DNA from: an uncultured Porphyromonas sp.
GTDB lineage: Bacteria; Bacteroidota; Bacteroidia; Bacteroidales; Porphyromonadaceae
Assembly: GCF_938023125.1 (NCBI RefSeq)
Contig: NZ_CALHDW010000007.1
Coordinates: 70,729-134,728 of the forward strand
Length of the DNA stretch: 64,000 nt
Reading direction: 5' to 3'
In this document: piece after piece, positions 34,651 through 43,705 of the stretch
Position numbering within the stretch: position 1 is the first letter of the stretch
Layout: every line of letters begins with the position of its first letter
Translations under genes and position numbers: made by a program
The notes under the pieces: model-generated
Seen by the model: only the letters and a program-made list of their open reading frames with translations
Told to the model about the DNA's origin: nothing
The model's database searches: none

Positions 34651-37600
34651 CTAGCGAGCACAAATAGCTTTAAAAGCACAATAACGACACGCATCTTCAT
34701 CCTCTGCTTGAGTGAAGGGAATATCCGGGGAGAAGAGACGGAGGAGTACTTCGTGCAGCTCGTGGCAATACGAATTACGTATCTCGGAGGTTGCATAGTC
34801 CTCTATCTCTGTTTGCTCTAACCTTATCAAGGGATTGTAACTCTCCTTATTGCTACACATTCCCTTTAGTTGATACAGAGAGGGTTGTACCTGATTGTAT
34901 CTGGGTTGTAGCCACTTTAGTCCTTCTTGCTGAGCCCTTCCGTTCTCTACCAAGCGGAGAACAGCCTCCGAGTAAAGGAAGATTTGAGCAATAGCCTTGC
35001 GGTGTTGAGTCTTCTCTTGAGCGAAGTAGAGCTGACTCCAATCCTTGAATGTTTGAGAGTCCGTCCCCGTTTTGTAATCCACAATGCGCAAGCGACCATC
35101 TACTTCATCCAATCTGTCTATAAAGCCCTTAAAGCGTACATCAATCCCTAGCTCCGGGAGAGACTCTATCATATCGATTCGCTGCTCGGAGGCTACATAA
35201 GCGAGCTGATGCCCCCCTTGGGTGTATTGTGCATCAAACTTGAGAACCGCATAAACCTCCTCCATGATCATCCTAATGTACATTTGGTGCATCCCCTCAA
35301 TTTCGTTGGGAGTGCTCTTTTGATGTAGAACATCTTGGGCATAGTAGGAGTTTACTACAGCACTGATTCTCGGTAAAGATGTATGGGGATCGAGCAACCA
35401 CTCATAGTCTTGAGAAGAGAGCGACTTACCCTCATAAGGCTTGTATAGCTCCTGCATTACATTGTGTATAACGGTACCAAAGTCTCCGGGGGAGAGTAGG
35501 TCTGTGCGTTCTTCTACCTCGGGAATCTGTCGTATGTATTTGTAGTAAAATTGTAGAGGACACAGGGCGTAGGTAGAGAGGCTACTAGCCGAGAGAGCCT
35601 TCTTTACATTGTCTCTGTTGCTCGTTGTGTATTCCCTAAGAACTGCCATTACCGCCTCATCTTTAGGAATGGTAATCTTGGGAGTTTGGGTGGCGAGCAT
35701 AGATACCTTTACGGTATGCTCTTGGGGTGTGAGGTGGAATAGGTAGCGTAGCTGTGCCAAGAAGCGAGAGGGTTCTTTTTCACTTCTACTATCCACGATG
35801 AAGAAAACCCTACGAGCACGACTTACAAGGCGATAGAAGTAGTAAGCCTCTGTATAATCATCAGATTGATAGGTAGGCATATTGTACCCTTGGCGCACGT
35901 TGTACGGGATATATCCTCGGTTGATAGGGCGTTTGTGGGGGAGAGCTCCCTCGTTGCTCTCCGGGATAATGAGGTAGTCGAAGTTAATGAGCCTGCTCTC
36001 CAAGAATCCCATAATCTGTAGCCCCTCTAGTGGCTCTCCTTCGAAGGGAAGCGTCTCTTCCCCTACCAACTTAAAGAGTAGGCGGTAGAGAATGGTGCGC
36101 TCTGCCGTATCTCCCATCAGAGGGAGCAGGTTGCCCACTTGTATTACGAGGTCTCTTAGTTTTTTGATGAACTCTATCTCGAGCACTCGGATGTAGTGCA
36201 CGTGGTCGGCCTCCGCCTTTGAGTCCGCTTCATCCTCTGCCGTATTATCCTCATCTTGGAGCAAAGAGGCAAGTTGGTCGAGTAGGGTGATCAGTCTTTG
36301 GATTAGGGCTGACTTATCCGATATAGGCTCGATAAGAAGGCGAAGAGGCTCGGGTAGCTCTTGAGGGTAAAGAGCGCATATCTTTTGATAGTCGATATAG
36401 TAATAGTTGTAGCGCAGAGCCTCGTTGAGTGGGGATAATTCCTCGCTACTTACCAAGAGGTTGCTTAGAGGATGCTTGATGAGGTGCTCAAGAGCGTCAA
36501 GTGGGAGAAGTTCCCCTTTTTCACTCCATCGGGTAAACTGCTGTAGCTCAATGTATCTGTGGAGCCATACCGCCACGGAGGAGAGATGAAGGGGATACCC
36601 CATGGTTATATTGATGGGATGGGAGATCCCTTGCAGGGCATCGAGCAAAGGAAGTAACGTATTGACTTCGGGGAGTACAATGGCACATTGCAAGTCTTCG
36701 ACAGCACGAGGGGCATCGTCTATGAGCTCTTGCAGTAGAGTCGGAACTAATTTGCTCCGTCCTATATCCGAAGGGATCTGTACAATATCTATCTTGGGAT
36801 CTAGCCGCTCTTGAGGACTTAGCCACTCTCCCCTTAGTTCTTGCTTACTCGCCTGCATCGTTTTGCCGATAAGATAATCCCAATCAGAAGGGGTGGTGTG
36901 ATTGGCAAGCTTCACCTCTTCCCAATAAAATGAGGTGGTATAGCGCTCGTGGCTGTATTGCAGGCGTTTTAGTATCTTTCGCTCAGCCGTTGAGATATGG
37001 TACAGACCTGCAACGATAATATGCCTAACAGATGGGGAGAGAAGCTTTTGCAAGTTCTTGTCGAAATCCTCTTCGTTTACTTCTGAGGCACGGCGGGCAA
37101 GCATCCCACTATACCCTAATCCCAGACTCTCTAGGGTATCACGAAATCGATGGTAGAGTAGTTGCATCTCGGTGGTCATTGCCGAGAATAGCTCTTCTAG
37201 GCGCTCTTTCTTGTCGCTATTAACCTGGCTTAGATATCCAAAAAAGATTTCGATTGCTTCTTTTTGCTCCGGGCTTATGTAATCAAGTGAGGTAAGATCG
37301 TCTAGCGCCTTTAGATTGTGGAAAATCTCATCCGGCTCTACGAGGTAGTTGTCGATATCGTTGAAGTCTGACAAAAGTTTCTCAGCATGATCAAAGGGAA
37401 GGTGTGGGTTGCTTTTTTCGTCAATGGGGAACCCAAGTTCCTCTCTTAGGGTTACAATCTCGCGATAGAGAAGGCAAACTTGCTGGGTGCGCTGTGCTAA
37501 TTTAAGCCCGGATAGCTTCTCTGTAAGGCTTGCGACTGTGATAATCTGTGGAGAAAAGGAGGGCTGATTTAGGCGTTTACTTAGCTCATAGCGAAAGAAG

Positions 37601-37716
37601 GTGCCGGCACGCTGTGATGGGAATACAAAACAGCATTGATGAAGTTCGGCACCATATTTATCGATACAGCGAGAGGCAAGGAGAGCGAGAAAAGAGTCTT
37701 CTTGAGATTGCATCAT
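34651..37716 (-). CDS. AddB-like PD-(D/E)XK nuclease / inactivated helicase
   Basis: A 1021-residue protein resembling AddB of the AddAB recombination complex, which processes double-strand ends. The N-terminal half looks like a degenerate UvrD-type helicase (CCFVFPSQRAGTFFRYEL), without a clear Walker A. The C-terminal nuclease has the IVDYKTG motif near residue 895. An iron-sulfur staple is formed by one cysteine in TYALCPLQFYYKYI and the terminal DACRYCAFKAICAR. The AddA-type helicase partner is not adjacent. It follows the CPBP gene by 9 bp. Confidence 0.83.
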   Translation of the reverse strand: MMQSQEDSFLALLASRCIDKYGAELHQCCFVFPSQRAGTFFRYELSKRLNQPSFSPQIITVASLTEKLSGLKLAQRTQQVCLLYREIVTLREELGFPIDEKSNPHLPFDHAEKLLSDFNDIDNYLVEPDEIFHNLKALDDLTSLDYISPEQKEAIEIFFGYLSQVNSDKKERLEELFSAMTTEMQLLYHRFRDTLESLGLGYSGMLARRASEVNEEDFDKNLQKLLSPSVRHIIVAGLYHISTAERKILKRLQYSHERYTTSFYWEEVKLANHTTPSDWDYLIGKTMQASKQELRGEWLSPQERLDPKIDIVQIPSDIGRSKLVPTLLQELIDDAPRAVEDLQCAIVLPEVNTLLPLLDALQGISHPINITMGYPLHLSSVAVWLHRYIELQQFTRWSEKGELLPLDALEHLIKHPLSNLLVSSEELSPLNEALRYNYYYIDYQKICALYPQELPEPLRLLIEPISDKSALIQRLITLLDQLASLLQDEDNTAEDEADSKAEADHVHYIRVLEIEFIKKLRDLVIQVGNLLPLMGDTAERTILYRLLFKLVGEETLPFEGEPLEGLQIMGFLESRLINFDYLIIPESNEGALPHKRPINRGYIPYNVRQGYNMPTYQSDDYTEAYYFYRLVSRARRVFFIVDSRSEKEPSRFLAQLRYLFHLTPQEHTVKVSMLATQTPKITIPKDEAVMAVLREYTTSNRDNVKKALSASSLSTYALCPLQFYYKYIRQIPEVEERTDLLSPGDFGTVIHNVMQELYKPYEGKSLSSQDYEWLLDPHTSLPRISAVVNSYYAQDVLHQKSTPNEIEGMHQMYIRMIMEEVYAVLKFDAQYTQGGHQLAYVASEQRIDMIESLPELGIDVRFKGFIDRLDEVDGRLRIVDYKTGTDSQTFKDWSQLYFAQEKTQHRKAIAQIFLYSEAVLRLVENGRAQQEGLKWLQPRYNQVQPSLYQLKGMCSNKESYNPLIRLEQTEIEDYATSEIRNSYCHELHEVLLRLFSPDIPFTQAEDEDACRYCAFKAICAR

Positions 37717-37725
37717 GATAGGCGA

Positions 37726-38481
37726 TTAAAAGAGAGCTAAGCTATTGTTGAGTATATGGATAAGTACCCCCCAAACGATAGATCCGGAATAGTGACGAAG
37801 ACAGCCAAACCAGAGGGCTAGTACCATGATGGGAAGAAAGTTGAGGACAGACTGATGTAGTAAGCTAAAGATGATAGCTGTCAAGAGAATGCCGGCAATG
37901 GGACTATGAGTTAGGCGTATAAGCAGAGGTTGTAAAGCCCCTCTTAGCAAAATCTCTTCGCAAATGCCCGTTAGGATACCGATAATAAGGAGTTGTTTGA
38001 GGCGACTTGCCATCTCTCTATCGTTTTGCAACTTCTCTAGCATTGCCTCACTTTCCGCATCGAATTGGCTAATCCATGCGCTTACATCCTTGGGGAGTGC
38101 CTGGATGGCTTCGCCCACGGCATATTGCAGTAGAGCCGATAGACCCCAAACAAGCAAGGTTATTCCCAATATAATTGCCCCTTCATACCATCTGTTTTTA
38201 CCTCGGATAATAGGCTGTGCTGCTCTTAGACCCAATGCTTTGGGAGCCTTTCGATAGAAGACAAAATAGGCATAGAGCACTGCTGACCCCAAGAAAACAA
38301 CGACATTTTGCGTAATGGCAATACCGAATATAGAGTGTGACAATAGGGGAGAAAGCAGGGCGTAAATTGCGCCAAACAGCCCAAATCCCAAAAGAAGACT
38401 CAAGATAAAAACGAGGATTTCTTTCGCCGGAGAGATACCGGGACGTGGCGAAATGAGTCGTGCGGGGGAGTGCAAAATCAT
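37726..38481 (-). CDS. CPBP family intramembrane glutamic endopeptidase
   Basis: A 251-residue multi-pass membrane protein. It has about seven hydrophobic segments and the CPBP/Rce1 block GICEEILLRGALQPLL, where the paired Glu residues activate water. A second block, ILLTAIIFSLLHQS, supplies the metal- or substrate-binding His. Substrates are unknown. It leads the two-gene unit with the AddB-like nuclease. Confidence 0.88.
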   Translation of the reverse strand: MILHSPARLISPRPGISPAKEILVFILSLLLGFGLFGAIYALLSPLLSHSIFGIAITQNVVVFLGSAVLYAYFVFYRKAPKALGLRAAQPIIRGKNRWYEGAIILGITLLVWGLSALLQYAVGEAIQALPKDVSAWISQFDAESEAMLEKLQNDREMASRLKQLLIIGILTGICEEILLRGALQPLLIRLTHSPIAGILLTAIIFSLLHQSVLNFLPIMVLALWFGCLRHYSGSIVWGVLIHILNNSLALF

Positions 38482-38545
38482 AGAGGATCCTATTGGTAGA
38501 TGAGTCTATTATTTCTTACTAAAATGGTCTTCTGAATAGTTATTA

Positions 38546-38553
38546 CAAAGATA
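38546..38553 (-). promoter_or_regulatory. -7 promoter element of the CPBP-AddB unit
   Basis: TATCTTTG on the minus strand is an exact TAnnTTTG match, 65 bp before the CPBP start. Confidence 0.55.
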
Positions 38554-38606
38554 CAAAATAGGCTAGGTCCCGTACCTCTTTCTCTCGTAATAAGGAAAAG
38601 GAAATA

Positions 38607-38828
38607 GGTATGATTAATGGACTTATTGCAGGTACAGAGAAAAGGTTGAGGAAGAACTCTCCCCATATTTAGCTAAAATAGAAATCTTTCTCAGGTAGAA
38701 TTGGGGCCCTTTTTAGCTGAAAGTGTCCCCTCCTTTTGGGTGAAATCGGGTTCCTTTTTTAGGTAAGAGGGAAAAGATTTTTTGGCAGAAATGGAGCCTT
38801 TTGTGTGGTACTAGATTTCTAGAAAAAG
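38607..38828. repeat. Degenerate 22-23-bp periodic array (array C)
   Basis: Units start with GCT, GGT or GGC at 38607, 38631, 38650, 38672, 38694, 38716, 38739, 38762, 38784 and 38807. From 38650 on the steps are 22, 22, 22, 23, 23, 22 and 23 bp. A typical unit is GGTGAAATCGGGTTCCTTTT. The common pattern is G(G/C)(T/C), then GAAA, a variable middle and a T-run. It lies between the terminators of the lysine cluster and the CPBP promoter. No coding frame is evident. Confidence 0.72.
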
Positions 38829-38864
38829 AGAAGGAAGGGGATCAATACCCTCTCTTCTCCTTTT
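38823..38864. terminator. Second, bidirectional terminator near the lysine cluster end
   Basis: GAGAAG...GGG and CCC...CTTCTC pair around a short loop with a 3x3 internal mismatch. On the minus strand a TTTTTCT run follows; on the plus strand CTTTT follows. It is a back-up behind the terminator next to hbd. Confidence 0.6.
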
Positions 38865-38902
38865 CAAAAAGGATGCTTCGAGGTACCTCCCAATGGCAAA
38901 TG

Positions 38903-38950
38903 AATAGAAAAAGAATAGGGTTGAATACACCCCATGGTGCATTCAACCCT
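38903..38950 (-). terminator. Terminator of the lysine fermentation cluster
   Basis: AGGGTTGAAT and ATTCAACCCT form a perfect 10-bp stem, continued inward by CACC/GGTG around CCAT. On the minus strand it is followed by ATTCTTTTTCTATT. It begins 43 bp after the hbd stop codon. Confidence 0.87.
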
Positions 38951-38992
38951 GCGATATTGTTTAGCTTAGAATGACCTTAAACGGTGGCGATC

Positions 38993-39838
38993 TTATTTAG
39001 AATAATCGTAGATGCCATATCCCGTTTTACGTCCGAGCTGACCGGCGCGTACCTTCTTGCGCAAGAGAGGATGGGGGCGATACTTATCGTCGCCATACTC
39101 ATTATAAAGCACTTCCATAATGGCAAGGCAAACATCAAGCCCGATAAAGTCTCCCAATTCGAGAGGACCCATGGGGTGATTGGCTCCAAGCTTCATAGCG
39201 GCATCAATCTCTTCTGCAGTAGCTACGCCATCAGCAAGTTCACCGATAGCTTCGTTAATCATGGGGATAAGAATCCTATTTACAACGAACCCGGGAGCTT
39301 CGCTCACACGCACTGCGGTCTTTTCGAGTTGTGCGCAAAGGTCAAGAACTACAGCGAGCACCTCAGGACATGTACATTGTCCGCTGATCACTTCTACCAA
39401 CTTCATCTGAGGAACTGGATTGAAGAAGTGCATACCGATCACCTTTGTAGGGCGATTCGTTACCGAGGCTAGTTCTGTAATACTCAGAGAAGACGTGTTG
39501 GTAGCAAAGATTGCTTCTGGTTTGATGATACCATCAAGATTGCGAAGCGTTGCCTTTTTTACCTCCATATCCTCGGAGAGAGCTTCGATAATGAGATCGG
39601 CGTCGGCTATATCTGTAAAGTCTTGCGTAGTCTTAATGTGAGCATAGTACTGAGCAGATTGTTCTTCTGTAATCTTACCCTTTTCTACGAGGCGTGCGAA
39701 GTTCTTTTTTAGCTTGAGCATTGCCTTATCAAGAGACTCCTTGCTACGCCCTTTCATTATGATATCCATATTGTGCTGAGCAGCGCATTGTACAATGCCT
39801 GCACCCATGGTACCATTACCGATAACTGCTATTTTCAT
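38993..39838 (-). CDS. hbd: 3-hydroxybutyryl-CoA dehydrogenase
   Basis: NAD(P)-dependent interconversion of acetoacetyl-CoA and 3-hydroxybutyryl-CoA. From the ATG at MKIAVIGNG the protein has 281 residues. It has the Rossmann motif GNGTMGAG at its start, then FATNTSSLSITE and GMHFFNPVPQMKLVEVI in the central part. The C-terminal helical domain has NHPMGPLELGDFIGLD. A longer reading with 12 extra residues lacks family similarity. With crt it links acetoacetyl-CoA to crotonyl-CoA at the end of the lysine cluster. Confidence 0.95.
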   Translation of the reverse strand: MKIAVIGNGTMGAGIVQCAAQHNMDIIMKGRSKESLDKAMLKLKKNFARLVEKGKITEEQSAQYYAHIKTTQDFTDIADADLIIEALSEDMEVKKATLRNLDGIIKPEAIFATNTSSLSITELASVTNRPTKVIGMHFFNPVPQMKLVEVISGQCTCPEVLAVVLDLCAQLEKTAVRVSEAPGFVVNRILIPMINEAIGELADGVATAEEIDAAMKLGANHPMGPLELGDFIGLDVCLAIMEVLYNEYGDDKYRPHPLLRKKVRAGQLGRKTGYGIYDYSK

Positions 39839-39900
39839 CTTATCTGTAGTATTAATTTGAATACAACCTCCCAAAAAGGGGAGAATGTCTATTCTTTGAT

Positions 39901-40677
39901 TTAGAATTGAGGTTTACGCTTCTCCAAGAATGCTCCAATCCCTTCTTGTTGATCGGGATGTGCAAAGGTAAGACCAAAGAGCGTGTTCTCTGCTGCAATA
40001 CCTGTATCAATGTCGCTTTGTAACCCTCTATTGATGGCCTCTTTGGATAGGCGCACCGCATTAGGCGATTGGGATGCAATCTCCTGGGCGAGCTCAAGAG
40101 CTGTGTTTATAAGTTCTTCCGGCTCTACAACGTGGTTGACCAAGCCTATGGCGAGAGCTTCTTCTGCTTTGATAATGCGACCCGTATAGATCAATTCTTT
40201 TGCTTTCCCTACACCAATTGTACGAGGTAAGCGCTGTGTGCCACTAAAGCCGGGCGTAATACCCAAGCCCACCTCAGGTTGCCCAAACTTTGCTTTAGAC
40301 GAAGCAATACGGATATCTGCACTAAGTGCCATTTCACATCCACCTCCCAAACAAAATCCGTTGATGGCTGCGATGACCGGCATTGGCATTAATTCGATCG
40401 TGCGAAATACTCTACTACCCAACGCTCCAAAGTCCTTAGCTTCGGACGGGGTGAGCGAGCGCATCTCGGCAATGTCGGCTCCGGCAACAAAAGCGCGCCC
40501 CTCTCCGGTGAGGAGAAGGACGCGGATTTCCGTATTACTAGCGACTTCGTGCAAAGCCTGTTCTAGCTCCTCCAATACTTTACGAGAGAGCGCATTGAGG
40601 CTTTCTGGTCGGTCGATTGTAAGCGTTGCTATAGCACCGTTACAATCGAGACGAATTGTTGTGTACGAAGTACTCAT
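39901..40677 (-). CDS. crt: Enoyl-CoA hydratase / crotonase
   Basis: Reversible hydration of crotonyl-CoA to 3-hydroxybutyryl-CoA. The 258-residue protein has the oxyanion-hole segment GRAFVAGADIAEM, then NGFCLGGGCEMALSADIRIAS with a conserved catalytic Glu, and PEVGLGITPGFSGTQRLPR. Its place between hbd and etfA supports short-chain (C4) use. Generic beta-oxidation use remains possible. Confidence 0.92.
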   Translation of the reverse strand: MSTSYTTIRLDCNGAIATLTIDRPESLNALSRKVLEELEQALHEVASNTEIRVLLLTGEGRAFVAGADIAEMRSLTPSEAKDFGALGSRVFRTIELMPMPVIAAINGFCLGGGCEMALSADIRIASSKAKFGQPEVGLGITPGFSGTQRLPRTIGVGKAKELIYTGRIIKAEEALAIGLVNHVVEPEELINTALELAQEIASQSPNAVRLSKEAINRGLQSDIDTGIAAENTLFGLTFAHPDQQEGIGAFLEKRKPQF

Positions 40678-40698
40678 AGCAAATCTTTTTAAGCGGGA

Positions 40699-41712
40699 TT
40701 AGCGACCCGACTTAGCAAGTTCTACTTTCAGCTTTTCGTTGAGAATGGGTACAATCTTGTGGAGGTCGCCTACGAGACCAAGGTCTGCAACTTGGAAGAT
40801 AGGAGCAAACTTATCCTTATTGATGGCGATAATGTATTCAGACTCTTCCATACCAGCAAGGTGCTGAATAGCTCCGGAAATACCCAATGCAATATAGAGG
40901 TCAGGACGAACAGTCTTACCTGTCTGACCTACCTGACGATCGTGTGACATAATGCCAGCGTCAACCATTGCACGAGAAGAAGAAACTTCTGCTCCGAGGG
41001 TTGTAGCAAGAGCGTTGAGCTTTTCGAAACCATCATTGGTACCAACACCACGACCTCCAGATACGAGTACTGTTGCTTCTGTAATGTCGATGAGGTTCTT
41101 TTCTTCACGCTCCTTACGTACTAAGCGAACGCGGCATTTAGATTCGTCAAAAGGTACTTCTACCTTTTCTACTTCACCCTTACGAGAGGGATCGCTTTCC
41201 TTTCTACGCATCACGCCGGGACGTACTGTAGACATCTGAGGACGATGTTCCTTACAGATAATTGTAGCCATAAGGTTACCACCAAAGGCGGGACGGGTCA
41301 TGAGAAGATTGCGATCTTCATTGATCTCAAGAGAGGTACAGTCTGCTGTAAGACCGGTGTGCATACGTGCAGAGAGGCGGGGACCGAGGTCACGACCTAT
41401 CGTTGTAGCTCCTAAGAGGAATATCTCGGGTTTGTATGTATTGAGGATGTGAGTAATAGCTTGTGCGTATTGCTCTGTTACATAGTCTTTGAGAAGATCG
41501 TGCTCAACAAGGAGTACACGGTCTGCACCGGCAGCAATAAGCTCTTGGCTGAGGTTTGCTACATTCTGTCCGAGAAGAACAGCTGTAACCTTTTCTCCGA
41601 TGGAGTCTGCCAATTCACGTGCCTTACCGATTAGCTCGAATGCAACGTTCTGAACTACACCTTCACGTTGTTCCGCAAAGACTTGAATTCCTTTATATTG
41701 TTCCTTATCCAT
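40699..41712 (-). CDS. etfA: Electron transfer flavoprotein alpha subunit
   Basis: FAD-binding half of the ETF heterodimer. It exchanges electrons with the acyl-CoA dehydrogenase encoded two genes upstream. The 337-residue protein has the C-terminal FAD-domain sequence VSGGRGVGTNDGFEKL and GQTGKTVRPDLYIALGISGAIQHLAGM, standard for EtfA. Whether this ETF bifurcates electrons with Bcd cannot be read from these motifs alone. Confidence 0.96.
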   Translation of the reverse strand: MDKEQYKGIQVFAEQREGVVQNVAFELIGKARELADSIGEKVTAVLLGQNVANLSQELIAAGADRVLLVEHDLLKDYVTEQYAQAITHILNTYKPEIFLLGATTIGRDLGPRLSARMHTGLTADCTSLEINEDRNLLMTRPAFGGNLMATIICKEHRPQMSTVRPGVMRRKESDPSRKGEVEKVEVPFDESKCRVRLVRKEREEKNLIDITEATVLVSGGRGVGTNDGFEKLNALATTLGAEVSSSRAMVDAGIMSHDRQVGQTGKTVRPDLYIALGISGAIQHLAGMEESEYIIAINKDKFAPIFQVADLGLVGDLHKIVPILNEKLKVELAKSGR

Positions 41713-41720
41713 AGTATGCT

Positions 41721-42509
41721 TTAGATAATGAATTTCTCTTTGAGTTTTTCGATAATAATATCGGCAGCCTCTTCCGGAGTGATCTCGTCGTGGAGAGTCC
41801 CCATAGCCTTAGCTCCCTTGGTAAATGACTTCTTAACGCTCGTAGGAGATCCCTTAAGACCCAAACGTTCGGGATCTACGGGGAAGCTATCAGCATTCAA
41901 TTCTACAATTTCTTTGTCGAAGGCTTCCATGATACCACGTACGTTCATGTAGCGAGGTTCGTAGGCAGAAGCAAGGAAGGTAAGCATACAAGGAAGCTTT
42001 ACTTCGAGTACTTCGTGACCCTCTTCTACATTGCGACGAACGGTCAATAGGTCCTTACCATCGAACTCAACGTTCTCAACATAGGTAACCTGGGGGAGAT
42101 CGAGTTGTTCAGCAATCTGAGGACCAACTTGAGCGGTATCCCCGTCGATAGCTTGACGTCCTGCCAAGATAATATCATAGTCGATAGTACGAAGAGCTTG
42201 AGAGATAGTGTAGCTTGTTGCAAGGGTATCAGCACCACCAAAACGACGGTCTGTTACAAGATAACCCTTGTCTACACCCATAGCGAAAGCTTCACGGATG
42301 ATTTCCTTTGCTTGAGGAGGTCCCATCGTAATACAGGTCACCTCAGCACCAAACTTGTCTTTGAAGAGAAGGGCTTGCTCTAGCGCACCCTTATCATCGG
42401 GGTTCATAATGCTAGGTACCCCATCACGGATGAGCGTTCCTTTTACGGGATCGAGCTTAATCTCAGTTGTATCGGGAACTTGTTTGATACAAACAACTAT
42501 TTTCAACAT
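41721..42509 (-). CDS. etfB: Electron transfer flavoprotein beta subunit
   Basis: Nucleotide-binding half of ETF. The 262-residue protein begins IVVCIKQVPDTTEIKLD and contains MNPDDKGALEQAL and GRQAIDGDTAQVGPQIAEQL, the EtfB signature. It is coupled to etfA (8 bp). Confidence 0.96.
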   Translation of the reverse strand: MLKIVVCIKQVPDTTEIKLDPVKGTLIRDGVPSIMNPDDKGALEQALLFKDKFGAEVTCITMGPPQAKEIIREAFAMGVDKGYLVTDRRFGGADTLATSYTISQALRTIDYDIILAGRQAIDGDTAQVGPQIAEQLDLPQVTYVENVEFDGKDLLTVRRNVEEGHEVLEVKLPCMLTFLASAYEPRYMNVRGIMEAFDKEIVELNADSFPVDPERLGLKGSPTSVKKSFTKGAKAMGTLHDEITPEEAADIIIEKLKEKFII

Positions 42510-42524
42510 CTATAGTCCTCCTTC

Positions 42525-43664
42525 TTATTTTAATAGGTTTGCAGAAATAACCATGCGTTGAACTTCGCTGGTTCCTTCGTAAATCTCAGTAATCTTGGCA
42601 TCGCGCATCATACGTTCAACAGGATATTCGCGAGTATAACCATAACCACCATGGAACTGTACAGCCTTGGTTGTTACCTCCATAGCAGTCTCTGCACAGA
42701 AGAGCTTTGCTTCAGCTGCAGCTACAGAGTAGGGGAGCTGGGCATCCTTGAGCCAAGAGGCACGACGGATGAGAAGCTGAGCACATTCGATGCGAGTTTG
42801 TAGATCTGCAAGCTGGAATTGTGTGTTTTGGAACTTGGCAATGCTGCGACCAAACTGCTTACGTTCTTTAGTGTACTTAACCGTTTCGTCCATAGCACCG
42901 CGGGCAATCCCTACAGCTTGAGATGCGATACCAACACGACCACCATCAAGGGTCTTCATAGCAATCTTGAAGCCACCTCCGATCTTGCCGAGGAGGTTTT
43001 CTTTGGGAACAATGCAGTTCTCCATAATAAGCTCGCACGTAGCAGAACCACGAATACCGAGCTTAAGCTCTTTCTTACCGATGCTAAAGCCGGGCATATC
43101 CTTTTCTACAATAAATGCAGAAATACCATGATTACCTTGGCTCTTATCTGTCATTGCAAAGATGATGTACACGTGAGCGTACTCAGCGTTGGTAATGAAG
43201 ATCTTAGTACCATTGAGCACCCAGTGATCGCCATTATCTACAGCGAAGGTTTGTTGTGCAGAGGCATCTGTTCCGGCGTTGGGCTCTGTGAGACCAAATG
43301 CACCGATCCACTCACCAGAGGCAAGCTTGGGTAGATACTTCATCTTTTGTTCCTCAGTACCATGCTCAAGAATAGGAGCACAACACAAAGAGGTGTGAGC
43401 CGATACGACTACCCCAGTGGTAGCGCATACGCGGCTTAGTTCCTCTACAGCCATAGAGTACATTTGGTTGGTTGCACCGGCACCGCCATATTGAGTAGGA
43501 ATGGGGATCCCCATAATACCCAACTTCGCCATCTTCTTAACTGTTTCGATGGGGAAGCGTTCTTGTTCATCAATCTCTGCAGCTAAGGGTTTTACTTCCT
43601 TCTCTGCAAAAGCAGTGATCATCTGCAAGAACAGTTGCTCTTGTGGAGTTTGTGAAAAATCCAT
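42525..43664 (-). CDS. bcd: Short-chain acyl-CoA (butyryl-CoA) dehydrogenase
   Basis: FAD enzyme reducing crotonyl-CoA to butyryl-CoA in this pathway. The 379-residue protein has FGLTEPNAGTDAS and FITNAEYAHVYIIFA for flavin binding. The C-terminal segment ITEIYEGTSEVQRM supplies the catalytic Glu (about residue 363). The direct neighbourhood with etfBA and the lysine genes supports the butyryl-CoA assignment over other acyl-CoA dehydrogenases. Confidence 0.93.
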   Translation of the reverse strand: MDFSQTPQEQLFLQMITAFAEKEVKPLAAEIDEQERFPIETVKKMAKLGIMGIPIPTQYGGAGATNQMYSMAVEELSRVCATTGVVVSAHTSLCCAPILEHGTEEQKMKYLPKLASGEWIGAFGLTEPNAGTDASAQQTFAVDNGDHWVLNGTKIFITNAEYAHVYIIFAMTDKSQGNHGISAFIVEKDMPGFSIGKKELKLGIRGSATCELIMENCIVPKENLLGKIGGGFKIAMKTLDGGRVGIASQAVGIARGAMDETVKYTKERKQFGRSIAKFQNTQFQLADLQTRIECAQLLIRRASWLKDAQLPYSVAAAEAKLFCAETAMEVTTKAVQFHGGYGYTREYPVERMMRDAKITEIYEGTSEVQRMVISANLLK

Positions 43665-43705
43665 AGTGATTTATTTGAATCTTAATAATAGTCTCTCTTT
43701 TCTTC

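Noticed and set aside
40238..40702. Antisense reading frame opposite crotonase
   Set aside because: It is a shadow of a strongly conserved gene; the Ser/Ala/Arg-rich product has no family features.
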